From positions 2,713,001-2,777,000 of the forward strand of contig NZ_CP129970.2 of the NCBI RefSeq assembly GCF_030503895.2: a stretch of DNA of 64,000 nt. The letters are read 5' to 3'. The translations under genes were made by a program, and so were the position numbers. Positions 37,263 through 46,392 of this stretch are shown in pieces. Under the pieces are notes generated by a model, which saw only the letters and a program-made list of their open reading frames with translations, was not told the origin of the DNA and ran no database searches. How positions within the stretch are numbered: the first letter of the stretch is position 1; each line of letters starts with the position of its first letter. Source of the DNA: Marivirga arenosa. GTDB lineage: Bacteria > Bacteroidota > Bacteroidia > Cytophagales > Cyclobacteriaceae.

Positions 37263-38699
37263 TTATTTCACCTCAGTTACTTTTAACATATTAGTTCTGT
37301 TCTTCTCCTTAATTGGCATACTAGCCATCAATATTATAATATCTCCAGTTTCAACGTGCTTATCTTTTTTAAGGATTTTTTCTATATCAGCAAAAGTTTT
37401 ATCCGTACTCTCATAGTTATTATAAATATAACCTCTTACTCCCCAAACCAAATTGATAGTTTCTAGTAAATCGTTATTTCCTGTAAATATAAAGATGCCA
37501 GCCTTAGGTCTATGGCTTGCTAACCTGTAGGCTGTATAACCAGATTTGGTCATCCCAACTATAGCTTTGGCTCCTGTCTCTTCTGCTAATTTGCATGCAG
37601 TTTGTACCAGGTTATCACTAAAGAAGGTTTCTGAATCTCGATGAACATGTCCATATTTATGGTAAATAGAAGTATGTTTTTCAATGCTAGCTATAGTGTT
37701 TGACATACTCAAAACTGCTTCAACCGGGTATTGACCAGCCGCTGATTCAGCTGATAGCATAACGGCATCACCACCATCAAGAATTGCATTAGCCACATCA
37801 TTGGTTTCTGCTCTTGTAGGGCGTGGATTCTCAATCATGCTTTCCATCATTTGGGTTGCCACAATAACAGGTTTGCAAGCATCATTACACTTTTTAATGA
37901 TCATTTTTTGTGCTAACGGAACATCTTCCATTGGGATTTCTACTCCTAAATCACCACGTGCAACCATAACAGCGTCTGTAGCGGCTATGATATTGTCGAT
38001 ATCTTTAAGAGCCTCTGGCTTTTCTATTTTAGCAACTACTTTACAATCTTTACCATTGTAGCGGATTCTATTTTTTAAATCTAAAACGTCAGCAGCAGAA
38101 CGAACAAAAGATAAAGCAATCCAATCAACCTCGTTTTTAAGCCCGAATTTTAAGTCCTCTAAATCCTTTTCAGTTAAACTTGGAGCAGAAACTTTTGTAA
38201 AAGGAAGATTTATACCCTTTTTGGATTTCAGATCACCACCATAAATCACTTTGGTTTTTACATCAGTTTTATCTGAAGAAATCACCTCTAATTGAATATT
38301 ACCATCATCAATCAGGATCGTGTCTCCTTTTTTAACATCAGATGGTAATCCTTGGTAGGTGGTAGAGGCTTTTTTGCTATCACCTTCTATCTCATTAATC
38401 GTAATAATGAATTCATCACCTTCCTTTATGACAGTTTTACCATTCACAATGTCCCCTAATCTAATTTTAGGGCCTTGTAAATCTTGAAGTATACTGATGT
38501 TGGTTCCCCATTCTTTATTAATTTCTTCAATATAGCCTAATGTTTGTTGATGAGTTTCATGGTCGCCATGAGAGAAATTTAATCTAAAAACATCTGCACC
38601 TGCTTTCACTAATTTTTGTAGCATTTCTTTAGTGTTGGAAGCAGGGCCAACTGTCGCTACAATTTTTGATTTGTTGAATTTGATGTTTTCTCTTTTCAT
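37263..38699 (-). CDS. pyk: Pyruvate kinase
   Basis: 478 residues. It converts phosphoenolpyruvate and ADP to pyruvate and ATP. Visible are the N-terminal barrel strands (KIVATVGPAS, FRLNFSHGDHE, LQDLQGPKIRLG), the active-site MVARGDLGVEIP with its metal site, KPVIVATQMMESM and GGDAVMLSAESAAGQYP, then the C-terminal domain. Together with IPExxxVDY (15-bp gap upstream) it forms a minus-strand unit divergent from acpP-fabF-rnc, a gene order familiar in Bacteroidota. Confidence 0.97.
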   Translation of the reverse strand: MKRENIKFNKSKIVATVGPASNTKEMLQKLVKAGADVFRLNFSHGDHETHQQTLGYIEEINKEWGTNISILQDLQGPKIRLGDIVNGKTVIKEGDEFIITINEIEGDSKKASTTYQGLPSDVKKGDTILIDDGNIQLEVISSDKTDVKTKVIYGGDLKSKKGINLPFTKVSAPSLTEKDLEDLKFGLKNEVDWIALSFVRSAADVLDLKNRIRYNGKDCKVVAKIEKPEALKDIDNIIAATDAVMVARGDLGVEIPMEDVPLAQKMIIKKCNDACKPVIVATQMMESMIENPRPTRAETNDVANAILDGGDAVMLSAESAAGQYPVEAVLSMSNTIASIEKHTSIYHKYGHVHRDSETFFSDNLVQTACKLAEETGAKAIVGMTKSGYTAYRLASHRPKAGIFIFTGNNDLLETINLVWGVRGYIYNNYESTDKTFADIEKILKKDKHVETGDIIILMASMPIKEKNRTNMLKVTEVK

Positions 38700-38714
38700 T
38701 ATCTATAATCTTTT

Positions 38715-39140
38715 TTAAGTCATTAAGTTAACTACCGATTTTAGGCGATCGGCATCCAAAACTTGAACCAAAATTACATTTTTTATTTTACTTAGTGTAC
38801 TTTTTACATTAAGTATTTGTAATTCTTCCGTATCATCTTGAATAAGAAGGAAATAATCAATATTTTTCATCTCAGGAATTAGAAACACTTGTTTGGCCTC
38901 ACTATCATTTAATTTATTTTTCAATAACTTTATTGAAACATGGTCTGTTTTAAACTGAAAACATGAAGTATTCAGAAATTGATCTTTTTTTAATTCAATA
39001 AAATGATCTTTTACCCTTTTTAATGTGAAGTTTGTATATTGATTAATATTCCAAGCCATTTGAAAATCAGGAATAGGAGACGAGATGGCTAATAATTTGA
39101 AATCAACCGTAAAAGTATCTTTCCACATTTTTTTGTCCAT
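38715..39140 (-). CDS. IPExxxVDY family protein
   Basis: 141 residues. The family-naming motif appears as IPEMKNIDYFLLI (I in place of V). The family is small, soluble, confined to Bacteroidota and of unknown function; its members regularly sit beside acpP/fabF/rnc and pyk, as here. ATG 39140 is chosen; a second Met four residues on (MWKD) is also possible. Likely co-transcribed with pyk. Confidence 0.88.
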   Translation of the reverse strand: MDKKMWKDTFTVDFKLLAISSPIPDFQMAWNINQYTNFTLKRVKDHFIELKKDQFLNTSCFQFKTDHVSIKLLKNKLNDSEAKQVFLIPEMKNIDYFLLIQDDTEELQILNVKSTLSKIKNVILVQVLDADRLKSVVNLMT

Positions 39141-39233
39141 AACCTTAAGTTATAAATAATTCGATTTAATCTAAAGTCTGAAGTGCAAAGTTGAGGAATA
39201 AAGGAAAATACTTGTACGAAAGGAAAAAAATAG

Positions 39234-39261
39234 TTTGACATTAATGGGGGAAATACATTTC
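39234..39261 (+). promoter_or_regulatory. Candidate promoter for acpP-fabF-rnc
   Basis: TTTG (39234-39237), 16-base spacer, TACATTTC (39254-39261), one base off TAnnTTTG. It ends 34 bases before the acpP ATG. The spacer is slightly short, so confidence is modest. Confidence 0.35.
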
Positions 39262-39295
39262 TTTGCGGTGTATTTAAAACTAAAATTCTAAAATA

Positions 39296-39532
39296 ATGTC
39301 TGAAATAGCACAGAAAGTAAAGGCAATTATCATTGACAAACTAGGTGTAGAAGAGTCAGAAGTGACTGCAGAAGCAAGTTTCACCAATGATTTAGGAGCA
39401 GATTCACTTGATACAGTGGAATTGATTATGGAATTCGAAAAGGAATTCAATATCTCTATTCCAGATGATCAAGCAGAAAACATTGGTACTGTAGGTCAGG
39501 CCATTTCTTACTTAGAAGAAAACGTAAAATAA
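39296..39532 (+). CDS. acpP: Acyl carrier protein
   Basis: 78 residues, standard length and strongly acidic. The phosphopantetheine attachment Ser is S37 in [10 protein letters not shown]. It carries growing acyl chains for fatty-acid synthesis in the cytoplasm. It lies 22 bases upstream of fabF; the pair and rnc form one operon. Confidence 0.97.
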   Translation: MSEIAQKVKAIIIDKLGVEESEVTAEASFTNDLGADSLDTVELIMEFEKEFNISIPDDQAENIGTVGQAISYLEENVK

Positions 39533-39554
39533 TTTAATAGCTCATAATTCATTT

Positions 39555-40805
39555 ATGAATTTAAAAAGGGTAGTTGTAACGGGACTGGGTGCTTTAACAC
39601 CCATTGGTAATTCTGTCGAAGAATATTGGGAGAACTTGGCTAAGGGTACAAGCGGAGCCGGTCCCATTACTAAATTTGATGCATCCAAATTCAAAACTCA
39701 GTTTGCTTGCGAAGTAAAGAACTTCAAAGCTGAGGATTATCTTGATCGCAAGGAAGCCAGGAAAATGGATCCTTTTACTCAGTATGGTATGATTACCGCT
39801 GAGCAGGCAATCCAAGATTCTAAGCTGGATTTATCTAAAATTAATTTAGATAGAGCAGGAGTAATCTGGGGTTCTGGTATTGGAGGCTTAAAAACTTTTC
39901 AAGACGAGGTAGATAATTTTGTTTCTAATGACAGAAATCCTCGCTTCAATCCATTTTTCATCCCTAAGATGATTTCTGATATCTGTGCAGGGCTCATTTC
40001 TATAAAATACGGTTTTAGAGGACCGAATTTTGTAACGGTATCGGCTTGTGCATCAGCAACAAATGCATTGATTGATGCATATAATTACATTAGATTAGGT
40101 AAGGCAGATATTTTTATTTCTGGCGGTTCAGAAGCTTCAGTTACTGAAGCTGGAATTGGTGGATTTAACGCAATGAAGGCTTTATCGGAAAGAAATGATG
40201 ATCCTTCTACTGCATCTAGACCATTTGACAAAGACAGAGATGGTTTTGTATTAGGTGAAGGAGGAGCTGCACTAATTTTAGAGGAATATGAACATGCAGT
40301 AGCCAGAGGAGCAAAGATTTATGCTGAAGTAATAGGTGGAGGAATGTCTGCTGATGCTTATCATATGACAGCTCCACATCCAGAAGGACTAGGTGCTACT
40401 AATGTGATGAAATATGCATTGGAAGATGCTAATATTGATCCCACTGAAGTTGATTATATCAATGTTCATGGTACATCAACTCCATTAGGAGATTTGAGTG
40501 AGTCACAAGCCATTAAGAAAGTATTTGGTGATCATGCTTATAACTTAAATATTAGCTCTACTAAATCAATGACAGGCCACTTATTAGGAGCAGCTGGAGC
40601 TATCGAAGCATTAGCTTGTATTTTCGCTTTGGAAAAACAAATAGTACCTCCTACTATTAACCATTTCACTGATGATGATCAATTCGATTCAAAATTGAAT
40701 TTCACATTTAACAAAGCGCAAAAAAGAGAAGTAAAGACAGTATTAAGTAATACTTTTGGCTTTGGAGGTCATAATACTTCAATTGTTTTAAGAAAGTTAG
40801 ATTAA
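39555..40805 (+). CDS. fabF: 3-oxoacyl-[acyl-carrier-protein] synthase II
   Basis: 416 residues. The condensing-enzyme triad is complete: C165 in VSACASA, H305 in NVHGTSTPLGD and H342 in SMTGHLLGAAGA. It elongates acyl-ACP with malonyl-ACP. The gene follows acpP directly and is followed after 9 bases by the TTG start of rnc. Confidence 0.97.
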   Translation: MNLKRVVVTGLGALTPIGNSVEEYWENLAKGTSGAGPITKFDASKFKTQFACEVKNFKAEDYLDRKEARKMDPFTQYGMITAEQAIQDSKLDLSKINLDRAGVIWGSGIGGLKTFQDEVDNFVSNDRNPRFNPFFIPKMISDICAGLISIKYGFRGPNFVTVSACASATNALIDAYNYIRLGKADIFISGGSEASVTEAGIGGFNAMKALSERNDDPSTASRPFDKDRDGFVLGEGGAALILEEYEHAVARGAKIYAEVIGGGMSADAYHMTAPHPEGLGATNVMKYALEDANIDPTEVDYINVHGTSTPLGDLSESQAIKKVFGDHAYNLNISSTKSMTGHLLGAAGAIEALACIFALEKQIVPPTINHFTDDDQFDSKLNFTFNKAQKREVKTVLSNTFGFGGHNTSIVLRKLD

Positions 40806-40814
40806 TTTCCAACT

Positions 40815-41546
40815 TTGATCAGACGCGTTCTTTCTTCTCTCAAAAAATTAAATAAAAATGATAAAAGGCTTGTAGCTGCAGTTAAATCTATTGTCGGCTA
40901 CAAGCCTTTTCGTTTAGAGCTATTCCGTCTTGTTACTCAACATTCAAGTGTAGCCAAAACATTACCAAATGGATTTAAAGCTTCAAATGAAAGACTGGAG
41001 TATTTAGGTGATGCAGTGCTAGGTGCAGTTGTAGCAGATTACCTTTTTAAAAAATATCCTTTTAAAGATGAAGGCTTTCTTACTGAAATCCGATCTCGTA
41101 TTGTTAACAGAGAATCTTTAAGTTTACTGGCAAAGAAAATAGGAATTGGTCAGATGCTTGAGGCTGATTTTTCTAAAAGCAAATATCACTTTAAGTCGAT
41201 TTATGGTGATATGATGGAAGCTTTCATTGGTGCGGTTTACATAGATAGAGGATATAAATACTGTAAAAAGTTTATCATCAATAAACTAATTATTCCCCAT
41301 TTCGATTTAGATGAGATAATTGAAAACAATACTAATTATAAAAGTATTCTCATTGAATGGTCTCAAAAGAAAAATAGATCTTTACGCTTTGATATAGAAG
41401 ACCACAAACAAGAAGGGATGAAAAGAGAATTCAAAGCCGTGATCATTATTGATGGAGAAAAAATAGCAAAAGGAGCTGGTCTTAATAAAAAGAAAGCAGA
41501 GCAAAATGCTGCCTTTAAAGCTTGCCAAAAATTAAAACTGTCTTAG
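40815..41546 (+). CDS. rnc: Ribonuclease III
   Basis: 243 residues. The endonuclease signature ERLEYLGDAVLG is present, with DMMEAFIGAVY for the second metal site, then a C-terminal double-stranded-RNA-binding domain (about 170-240) ending NKKKAEQNAAFKACQKL. It cleaves double-stranded RNA in rRNA and mRNA processing. The start is taken as TTG 40815; no in-frame ATG lies near and the N-terminal helix matches the family length. A perfect 14-bp hairpin lies in its early coding region and a 20-base palindrome overlaps its stop codon; both are listed separately. Confidence 0.95.
   Translation: MIRRVLSSLKKLNKNDKRLVAAVKSIVGYKPFRLELFRLVTQHSSVAKTLPNGFKASNERLEYLGDAVLGAVVADYLFKKYPFKDEGFLTEIRSRIVNRESLSLLAKKIGIGQMLEADFSKSKYHFKSIYGDMMEAFIGAVYIDRGYKYCKKFIINKLIIPHFDLDEIIENNTNYKSILIEWSQKKNRSLRFDIEDHKQEGMKREFKAVIIIDGEKIAKGAGLNKKKAEQNAAFKACQKLKLS
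40863..40910 (+). promoter_or_regulatory. Strong hairpin inside the rnc coding region
   Basis: AAAAGGCTTGTAGC (40863-40876) pairs perfectly with GCTACAAGCCTTTT (40897-40910) across a 20-base loop, extendable by a G-U and a G-C pair. It lies 48-95 bases into rnc. It could be a substrate for the enzyme's own cleavage (autoregulation) or an attenuator, since T residues follow. Confidence 0.6.
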
Positions 41547-41561
41547 AATTATAATTCTAAG
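41542..41561. repeat. 20-base perfect palindrome over the rnc stop codon
   Basis: CTTAGAATTATAATTCTAAG is self-complementary over 20 bases and contains the rnc TAG. AATTCTAA occurs again 5 bases on. It may be an mRNA hairpin or a protein-binding dyad between rnc and nadE. Confidence 0.6.
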
Positions 41562-41583
41562 CAGCAATTCTAAAATTATTATT

Positions 41584-43428
41584 ATGAAAATTGCTGGTGC
41601 AACTCTTAATCAAATTCCATTAGACTGGACAGGTAACACTCTAAATATATTGGGTGCATTAAAAGAAGCTAAATCTCAAAGGGTTGAACTTTTATGTTTT
41701 CCTGAATTAACTATTTGTGGGTACGGTTGCCAAGACGTTTTCTTATCTGATTGGATGTGGCAAAAGGCTTTACATATATTAGTAAGCAGAATATTACCTG
41801 AAGCACCTGACATGGCATTTGTTGTGGGACTTCCTATTAAATTTGAAGGTGATTTATATAATTGTGCTGCCTTTTGCGATCATAATGAAATACAATATAT
41901 CATTCCAAAACAAAACTTAGCAAAAGATGGTGTGCATTATGAACCAAGGTGGTTTATGGAATGGCCAGTTGGAAAGCAAACGGAAATCAAAATAGACGAT
42001 AGAATTATTCCTATTGGAGATTATACTGTTGATTACAAAGGTTTCACGATAGGACTAGAGATATGTGAAGATGCCTGGAGGGAGGATCGTCCAGCCAATA
42101 GATTATGTAAAAGAGGAGTTGATATAATTTTAAACCCCTCGGCTAGTCACTTTGCACTTAATAAGACTAAAAGCAGAAACGACTTAGTTTTAGATAGTTC
42201 TAAAAACTATAACTGTATATATGTTTATGCTAATTTATTAGGCAATGAGGCAGGTAGAATGATCTATGATGGGGAATTGATAATAGCAAGTCACGGAGAA
42301 TTAAAATTCAAAAATGAGTTGCTTTCTTTTCAAAATTTTCAAATAGGAACATGGGATACCGATGATGAGAAATCAATTTCTATTCCTGAAGTAGATATAA
42401 ATCAAGAATTTAGAAGAGCTGTTAGCCTGGCTCTATATGATTATTTAAGAAAAAGTTATAGCAATGGTTTTGTACTGTCGTTGAGTGGTGGTGCAGATTC
42501 CTCTTCAACTGCAGTTTTGGTAGCTGAAATGATAAAACTGGGACTTAAGGAATTGAGCCTATCAGTTTTTCTCGAAAGAATCCATAAAATTGAATGGTAC
42601 GAGGGAATTAAAGATTCAAAAGCTCCAGAAAAGGAGATAGCTAAAAGACTTTTCACAACCGCCTACCAAAGTACGGTCAATTCAGGAGAAGCTACTTTTA
42701 AATCAGCAAAGGAATTGGCAAATGAAATAGGAGCTGTTTTTTATAATTGGTCCATCGATGATGAGGTAGAAGGGTATACTCAAAAGATATCTAAAAGTAT
42801 TGGAAGACAGCTGAATTGGGACCAAGACGATATTGCTTTACAAAATATTCAAGCAAGGGCTAGATCTCCAATTATTTGGATTTTAGCTAATATAAATAAT
42901 GCTTTATTACTTACTACCTCTAATAGAAGCGAAGGAAGTGTGGGTTATACCACCATGGATGGTGATACAAGTGGCAGTATCGCACCAATTGCTGCAATTG
43001 ATAAGCCTTTCATTATTCAATGGTTAAAGTGGGCGGAAAAAGAGTTAGGCTATGCTAGTTTAAGTTATGTAAATAGTCTTCGGCCTACAGCCGAATTAAG
43101 ACCTTCCGAAAAATCGCAATCTGATGAAAGTGATTTAATGCCCTACCCATTACTGCAATCTATAGAAGAATTAGCCATCAGAGATCGTTATTCACCTTTA
43201 GAAATATATGAAAAATTAAGATTAACTTGGAATGGTGAAAAATCTATACTTAAGCCCTCTATTCAAAAGTTTTTTAAATTATGGTCAAGAAATCAGTGGA
43301 AAAGAGAAAGAATAGCGGTTTCTTTCCATCTAGATGATTATAATGTAGATCCTAAAACCTGGTGTAGGTTTCCTATTTTGTCTTCTTCATTTAAAGAAGA
43401 ATTGGAAGAGCTTGAAAAAGCAGAATAA
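41584..43428 (+). CDS. nadE: Glutamine-dependent NAD+ synthetase
   Basis: 614 residues. The N-terminal nitrilase-like glutaminase domain has the Glu-Lys-Cys triad (E41 in FPELTICGYG, K109 in IPKQNLA, C161 in EICEDAW). The C-terminal ATP-pyrophosphatase synthetase domain has LSGGADSSST (near 300). It amidates nicotinic acid adenine dinucleotide with glutamine-derived ammonia. The synthetase half has a long insert compared with short NadE. It is 37 bases downstream of rnc, with the palindrome in the gap. Confidence 0.95.
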   Translation: MKIAGATLNQIPLDWTGNTLNILGALKEAKSQRVELLCFPELTICGYGCQDVFLSDWMWQKALHILVSRILPEAPDMAFVVGLPIKFEGDLYNCAAFCDHNEIQYIIPKQNLAKDGVHYEPRWFMEWPVGKQTEIKIDDRIIPIGDYTVDYKGFTIGLEICEDAWREDRPANRLCKRGVDIILNPSASHFALNKTKSRNDLVLDSSKNYNCIYVYANLLGNEAGRMIYDGELIIASHGELKFKNELLSFQNFQIGTWDTDDEKSISIPEVDINQEFRRAVSLALYDYLRKSYSNGFVLSLSGGADSSSTAVLVAEMIKLGLKELSLSVFLERIHKIEWYEGIKDSKAPEKEIAKRLFTTAYQSTVNSGEATFKSAKELANEIGAVFYNWSIDDEVEGYTQKISKSIGRQLNWDQDDIALQNIQARARSPIIWILANINNALLLTTSNRSEGSVGYTTMDGDTSGSIAPIAAIDKPFIIQWLKWAEKELGYASLSYVNSLRPTAELRPSEKSQSDESDLMPYPLLQSIEELAIRDRYSPLEIYEKLRLTWNGEKSILKPSIQKFFKLWSRNQWKRERIAVSFHLDDYNVDPKTWCRFPILSSSFKEELEELEKAE

Positions 43429-43453
43429 ATCATTGAGATTTCTCTTTTTACCC

Positions 43454-43461
43454 TAATTTTG
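43454..43461 (+). promoter_or_regulatory. Bacteroidota -7 promoter box for lgt
   Basis: TAATTTTG, exact TAnnTTTG, 18 bases upstream of ATG 43480. A TTG at 43433-43435 gives an 18-base spacer. Confidence 0.5.
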
Positions 43462-43479
43462 TGTTAAACTAAAATAAAT

Positions 43480-44562
43480 ATGCTTAGCTATATTGTATGG
43501 TCGCCCAAGCCTTATATTGTTGATTTGGGATTTACTGAATTAAGATGGTATGGATTACTCTTCGCATTGGGATTTATTATTTCTCAGCAAGTAATGTTCT
43601 ACATTTTCAAAAAAGAAGGTAAGAAAGAAAAGCAAGTTGAAATTCTGACCTTATATATGGTTTTAGCCACTATCATAGGGGCAAGATTGGGACATGTATT
43701 ATTCTATGAGCCCACAAGATACTTAAGTAACCCTCTGGATATTCTCAAAATTTGGGAAGGTGGATTAGCAAGTCATGGTGGAGCAGCGGGGATATTAATT
43801 GCTCTTTATCTTTTCTCACGTAAGTATAAGCATATAAGCTATTTATGGATTTTGGATAGAATCGTTATTGTTGTGGCGATAACTGGGGCGTTGATTAGGA
43901 CTGGTAATTTTATGAATTCCGAAATCATTGGCGAGCCAACAGATAAACCATATGGAGTTGTTTTTGGCCGTGAAGTTGAATTGAGAGTGAATTATTTAAC
44001 ATCTGCAATAGAAGATGTAGAGGTGGAAAAAGTAAAGAGATCGAATTTGATAGAAGGATCAAATGAAAGCAGATATGAGTATCCAGTTAAGTTGCAAATT
44101 GCCTTCAATAGTAAAAATAAATTGGAAGATGTGAAAAGATTTTCTGAAAATCAGCTTCTTGATAAACTGCAAGAGCAAAGTATTACTCAGCATTTGATAG
44201 TTCCTAAAGATGCAGTTTTCGATTATAATGAAAAAGGCGGATTTATATATGCAACCACCTATGGAAATGGAGTGCCAAGGCATGCAGCACAATTATACGA
44301 AGCGATTTCATGTGTATTTATATTTCTAGTATTATTCTATTTATGGAATAAAAACAGAAGTGGGTTGGCAGATGGAAGGCTTTTTGGTATCTTCCTGATT
44401 GCTTGTTTTGGGTTAAGATTTTTATATGAGTTTATAAAAGAAAATCAAGTAGCTTTTGAAGATGATTTAAGCTTAAATATGGGGCAGTGGTTAAGTATTC
44501 CACTTGTTTTGGCAGGAGTATATTTCATTTTTCAATCATTAAAAGCTGAAAATAGAATTTAA
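43480..44562 (+). CDS. lgt: Prolipoprotein diacylglyceryl transferase
   Basis: 360 residues against about 290 in E. coli. Conserved sites are H99 in ASHGG, R140 in [11 protein letters not shown] and the [10 protein letters not shown] block at 266-275, with about seven membrane helices. It attaches diacylglycerol to the lipobox Cys of lipoproteins at the inner membrane. An insert of about 100 residues (165-263) between the Gly-Arg and PRH motifs, mainly hydrophilic, would form a large periplasmic domain. The stop shares TTAA with the stop of convergent yidD. Confidence 0.95.
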   Translation: MLSYIVWSPKPYIVDLGFTELRWYGLLFALGFIISQQVMFYIFKKEGKKEKQVEILTLYMVLATIIGARLGHVLFYEPTRYLSNPLDILKIWEGGLASHGGAAGILIALYLFSRKYKHISYLWILDRIVIVVAITGALIRTGNFMNSEIIGEPTDKPYGVVFGREVELRVNYLTSAIEDVEVEKVKRSNLIEGSNESRYEYPVKLQIAFNSKNKLEDVKRFSENQLLDKLQEQSITQHLIVPKDAVFDYNEKGGFIYATTYGNGVPRHAAQLYEAISCVFIFLVLFYLWNKNRSGLADGRLFGIFLIACFGLRFLYEFIKENQVAFEDDLSLNMGQWLSIPLVLAGVYFIFQSLKAENRI

Positions 44563-44804
44563 GGAACAGGGTCATAACCTGACCCTCCCCATGGGTGACA
44601 TTTTGAAATTCTTTTTGCTGATAATTTTGAACCCTTAAGTAAACCATGTTTTAAAATTGCTTGTTTGGTGTATTCTGAACAGGTAGGAGTGAAGCGACAA
44701 GCAGAAGGAAAAAAAGGAGAAATCCCATATTGATAAAAGAGAATAGGCCAAGTGGCTACTTTTCGTATGGTTTTTGTAACAGTATTTTTTCTGGAATTAG
44801 ACAA
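44559..44804 (-). CDS. yidD: Membrane protein insertion efficiency factor YidD
   Basis: 81 residues. The family core is clear: [28 protein letters not shown] and [13 protein letters not shown], with the conserved Cys residues. It is a peripheral membrane protein that assists YidC. It is usually coded beside rnpA/yidC but here is alone, convergent with lgt and divergent from the Omp85-like gene. Confidence 0.95.
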   Translation of the reverse strand: MSNSRKNTVTKTIRKVATWPILFYQYGISPFFPSACRFTPTCSEYTKQAILKHGLLKGSKLSAKRISKCHPWGGSGYDPVP

Positions 44805-44850
44805 TTGATTAAAACTAAATTTAAAGATTATAAAATTAACTAATCTAAAT

Positions 44851-46392
44851 ATTGAATTACTAAAACACTTAAGATTTAATTTAATCTTTAAGTATATTAT
44901 ATATTTAGGTATAGTAACCCTGATCTTTCTACCTAACGCAAAAAGTCAGGTTTCAGTTAATTTAAATTCCGATAATAAAAGCATTGAAAATAAGCTTAAA
45001 GATAGTCTTCAAAATCAAATACTATATCTTGAAAAAATTGAAATTAGAGGTAATAAAAAAACTAAACGAAAGATTATTACCAGAGAAATTGATTTACAGA
45101 CTAATGTAAGTTATCCTTTTAAAGAATTAAAGGACTTAATCAAGCTTGATGAGAATAAGATTTTTAACACCGGACTTTTTAATTCTGTAAGGGCAGAAAT
45201 AGAGTTTATTGAAAATTCAGATGAAAATCATATTCAAGTAATTTTCTTTGTGGAAGAAAGATGGTATATCTGGCCTAGTGTGATATTTAAATTAGCAGAC
45301 AGAAATTTTAGTGATTGGCTTTTTAATCAGAATGCAGCAACTGATCGATTTGAATATGGATTTAAATTTGATCAGTTTAATGTAAGAGGATTAAATGAAC
45401 GCCTTTCCGCAATGGCTCAATTTGGATTTAAAAGGAGGTTTAATTTTGCTTATAATATTCCATATTTGAATAAAGCTCAAACGTTTGGCATGGGGCTTGG
45501 TTTTTCATACAGTGAATTTGATCAGGTTGATTACTCAAATGTAGAGAATAAACGTTTATTCATTGATGCGGATAGCATTTTTGGTGATGATAGTGAACGG
45601 CAAATCATCTCTAACTCGATGAATAGCTTTCTTTTCTTTAACTACAGGGAATCTTATTATAATACTCACTCATTAAATTTGGTATACTCCAGAACAACCA
45701 TAATTGATGAGGTATTACAGTTTAATAGTGAGTATTTGGGTCAAAATCAAGATGTTGAACAAGATTATATAGGCTTATCCTATAGGTTTAGAAGAGATTT
45801 TAGAGATAGGAATAATTACCCTTTAAAAGGGTTTCTTATTGATGCCAGATTCACAAAAATTGGATTAGGTATTTTTAAAGATATAGACCAAGGAAATTTT
45901 AGAGGATTATTAGCTTACTATAAACCTTTGAAGTACAATTTTAATATTGCCTCGTCATTTACTGCTTACACTAGTTACCCTAAATTTCAACCCTATAATA
46001 ACTTTGAGGGTTTAGGCTTTTCAAATAATTTACTAAAAGGATATGAACTATACGTAATCCAGGGTCAACATTACGTAATGCATAAAACTGAATTGAAAAA
46101 AGAACTGTTTTCAATTGAAGCAAATTTGGGCAGGCTTATGCCATTGAAACAATTTAGAAAAGTACCTTTTGCAGCTTACTTTAAAGTGTTTTTTGATCAT
46201 GGCTATGTACAAAATAATATTAGTGATAGAAGTAGAATATCAGTTAGTCCATTATTATCAAATAGATACATATACAGCTATGGTGCTGGGCTTGATTTGG
46301 TTACTTTTTATGATGCAGTCTTAAGGTTAGAATATTCAATTAATGCATTAAATGAGACTGGCTTCTTTATTAATGTAAAATCTGGTATTTAA
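44851..46392 (+). CDS. BamA/TamA-like outer-membrane protein (POTRA + Omp85 barrel), start codon non-canonical
   Basis: The gene reads unbroken from 44809 to TAA 46390-46392. A signal peptide ([18 protein letters not shown], about 44881-44940) is followed by one POTRA domain ([20 protein letters not shown]...VEERW) and a 16-strand-type barrel with the [17 protein letters not shown] block. A shorter start at GTG 45250 would cut through the POTRA and lose the signal, so it is rejected. But upstream of it no ATG, GTG or TTG exists in this frame after the TGA at 44806. ATT 44851 is the best start guess (513 residues). The role is likely outer-membrane protein insertion or surface translocation. 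Confidence 0.78.
   Translation: MELLKHLRFNLIFKYIIYLGIVTLIFLPNAKSQVSVNLNSDNKSIENKLKDSLQNQILYLEKIEIRGNKKTKRKIITREIDLQTNVSYPFKELKDLIKLDENKIFNTGLFNSVRAEIEFIENSDENHIQVIFFVEERWYIWPSVIFKLADRNFSDWLFNQNAATDRFEYGFKFDQFNVRGLNERLSAMAQFGFKRRFNFAYNIPYLNKAQTFGMGLGFSYSEFDQVDYSNVENKRLFIDADSIFGDDSERQIISNSMNSFLFFNYRESYYNTHSLNLVYSRTTIIDEVLQFNSEYLGQNQDVEQDYIGLSYRFRRDFRDRNNYPLKGFLIDARFTKIGLGIFKDIDQGNFRGLLAYYKPLKYNFNIASSFTAYTSYPKFQPYNNFEGLGFSNNLLKGYELYVIQGQHYVMHKTELKKELFSIEANLGRLMPLKQFRKVPFAAYFKVFFDHGYVQNNISDRSRISVSPLLSNRYIYSYGAGLDLVTFYDAVLRLEYSINALNETGFFINVKSGI

Noticed and set aside
45250-46392. Omp85-like gene starting at GTG 45250
   Set aside because: It would begin inside the POTRA domain and lose the signal peptide that is present upstream in the same frame.
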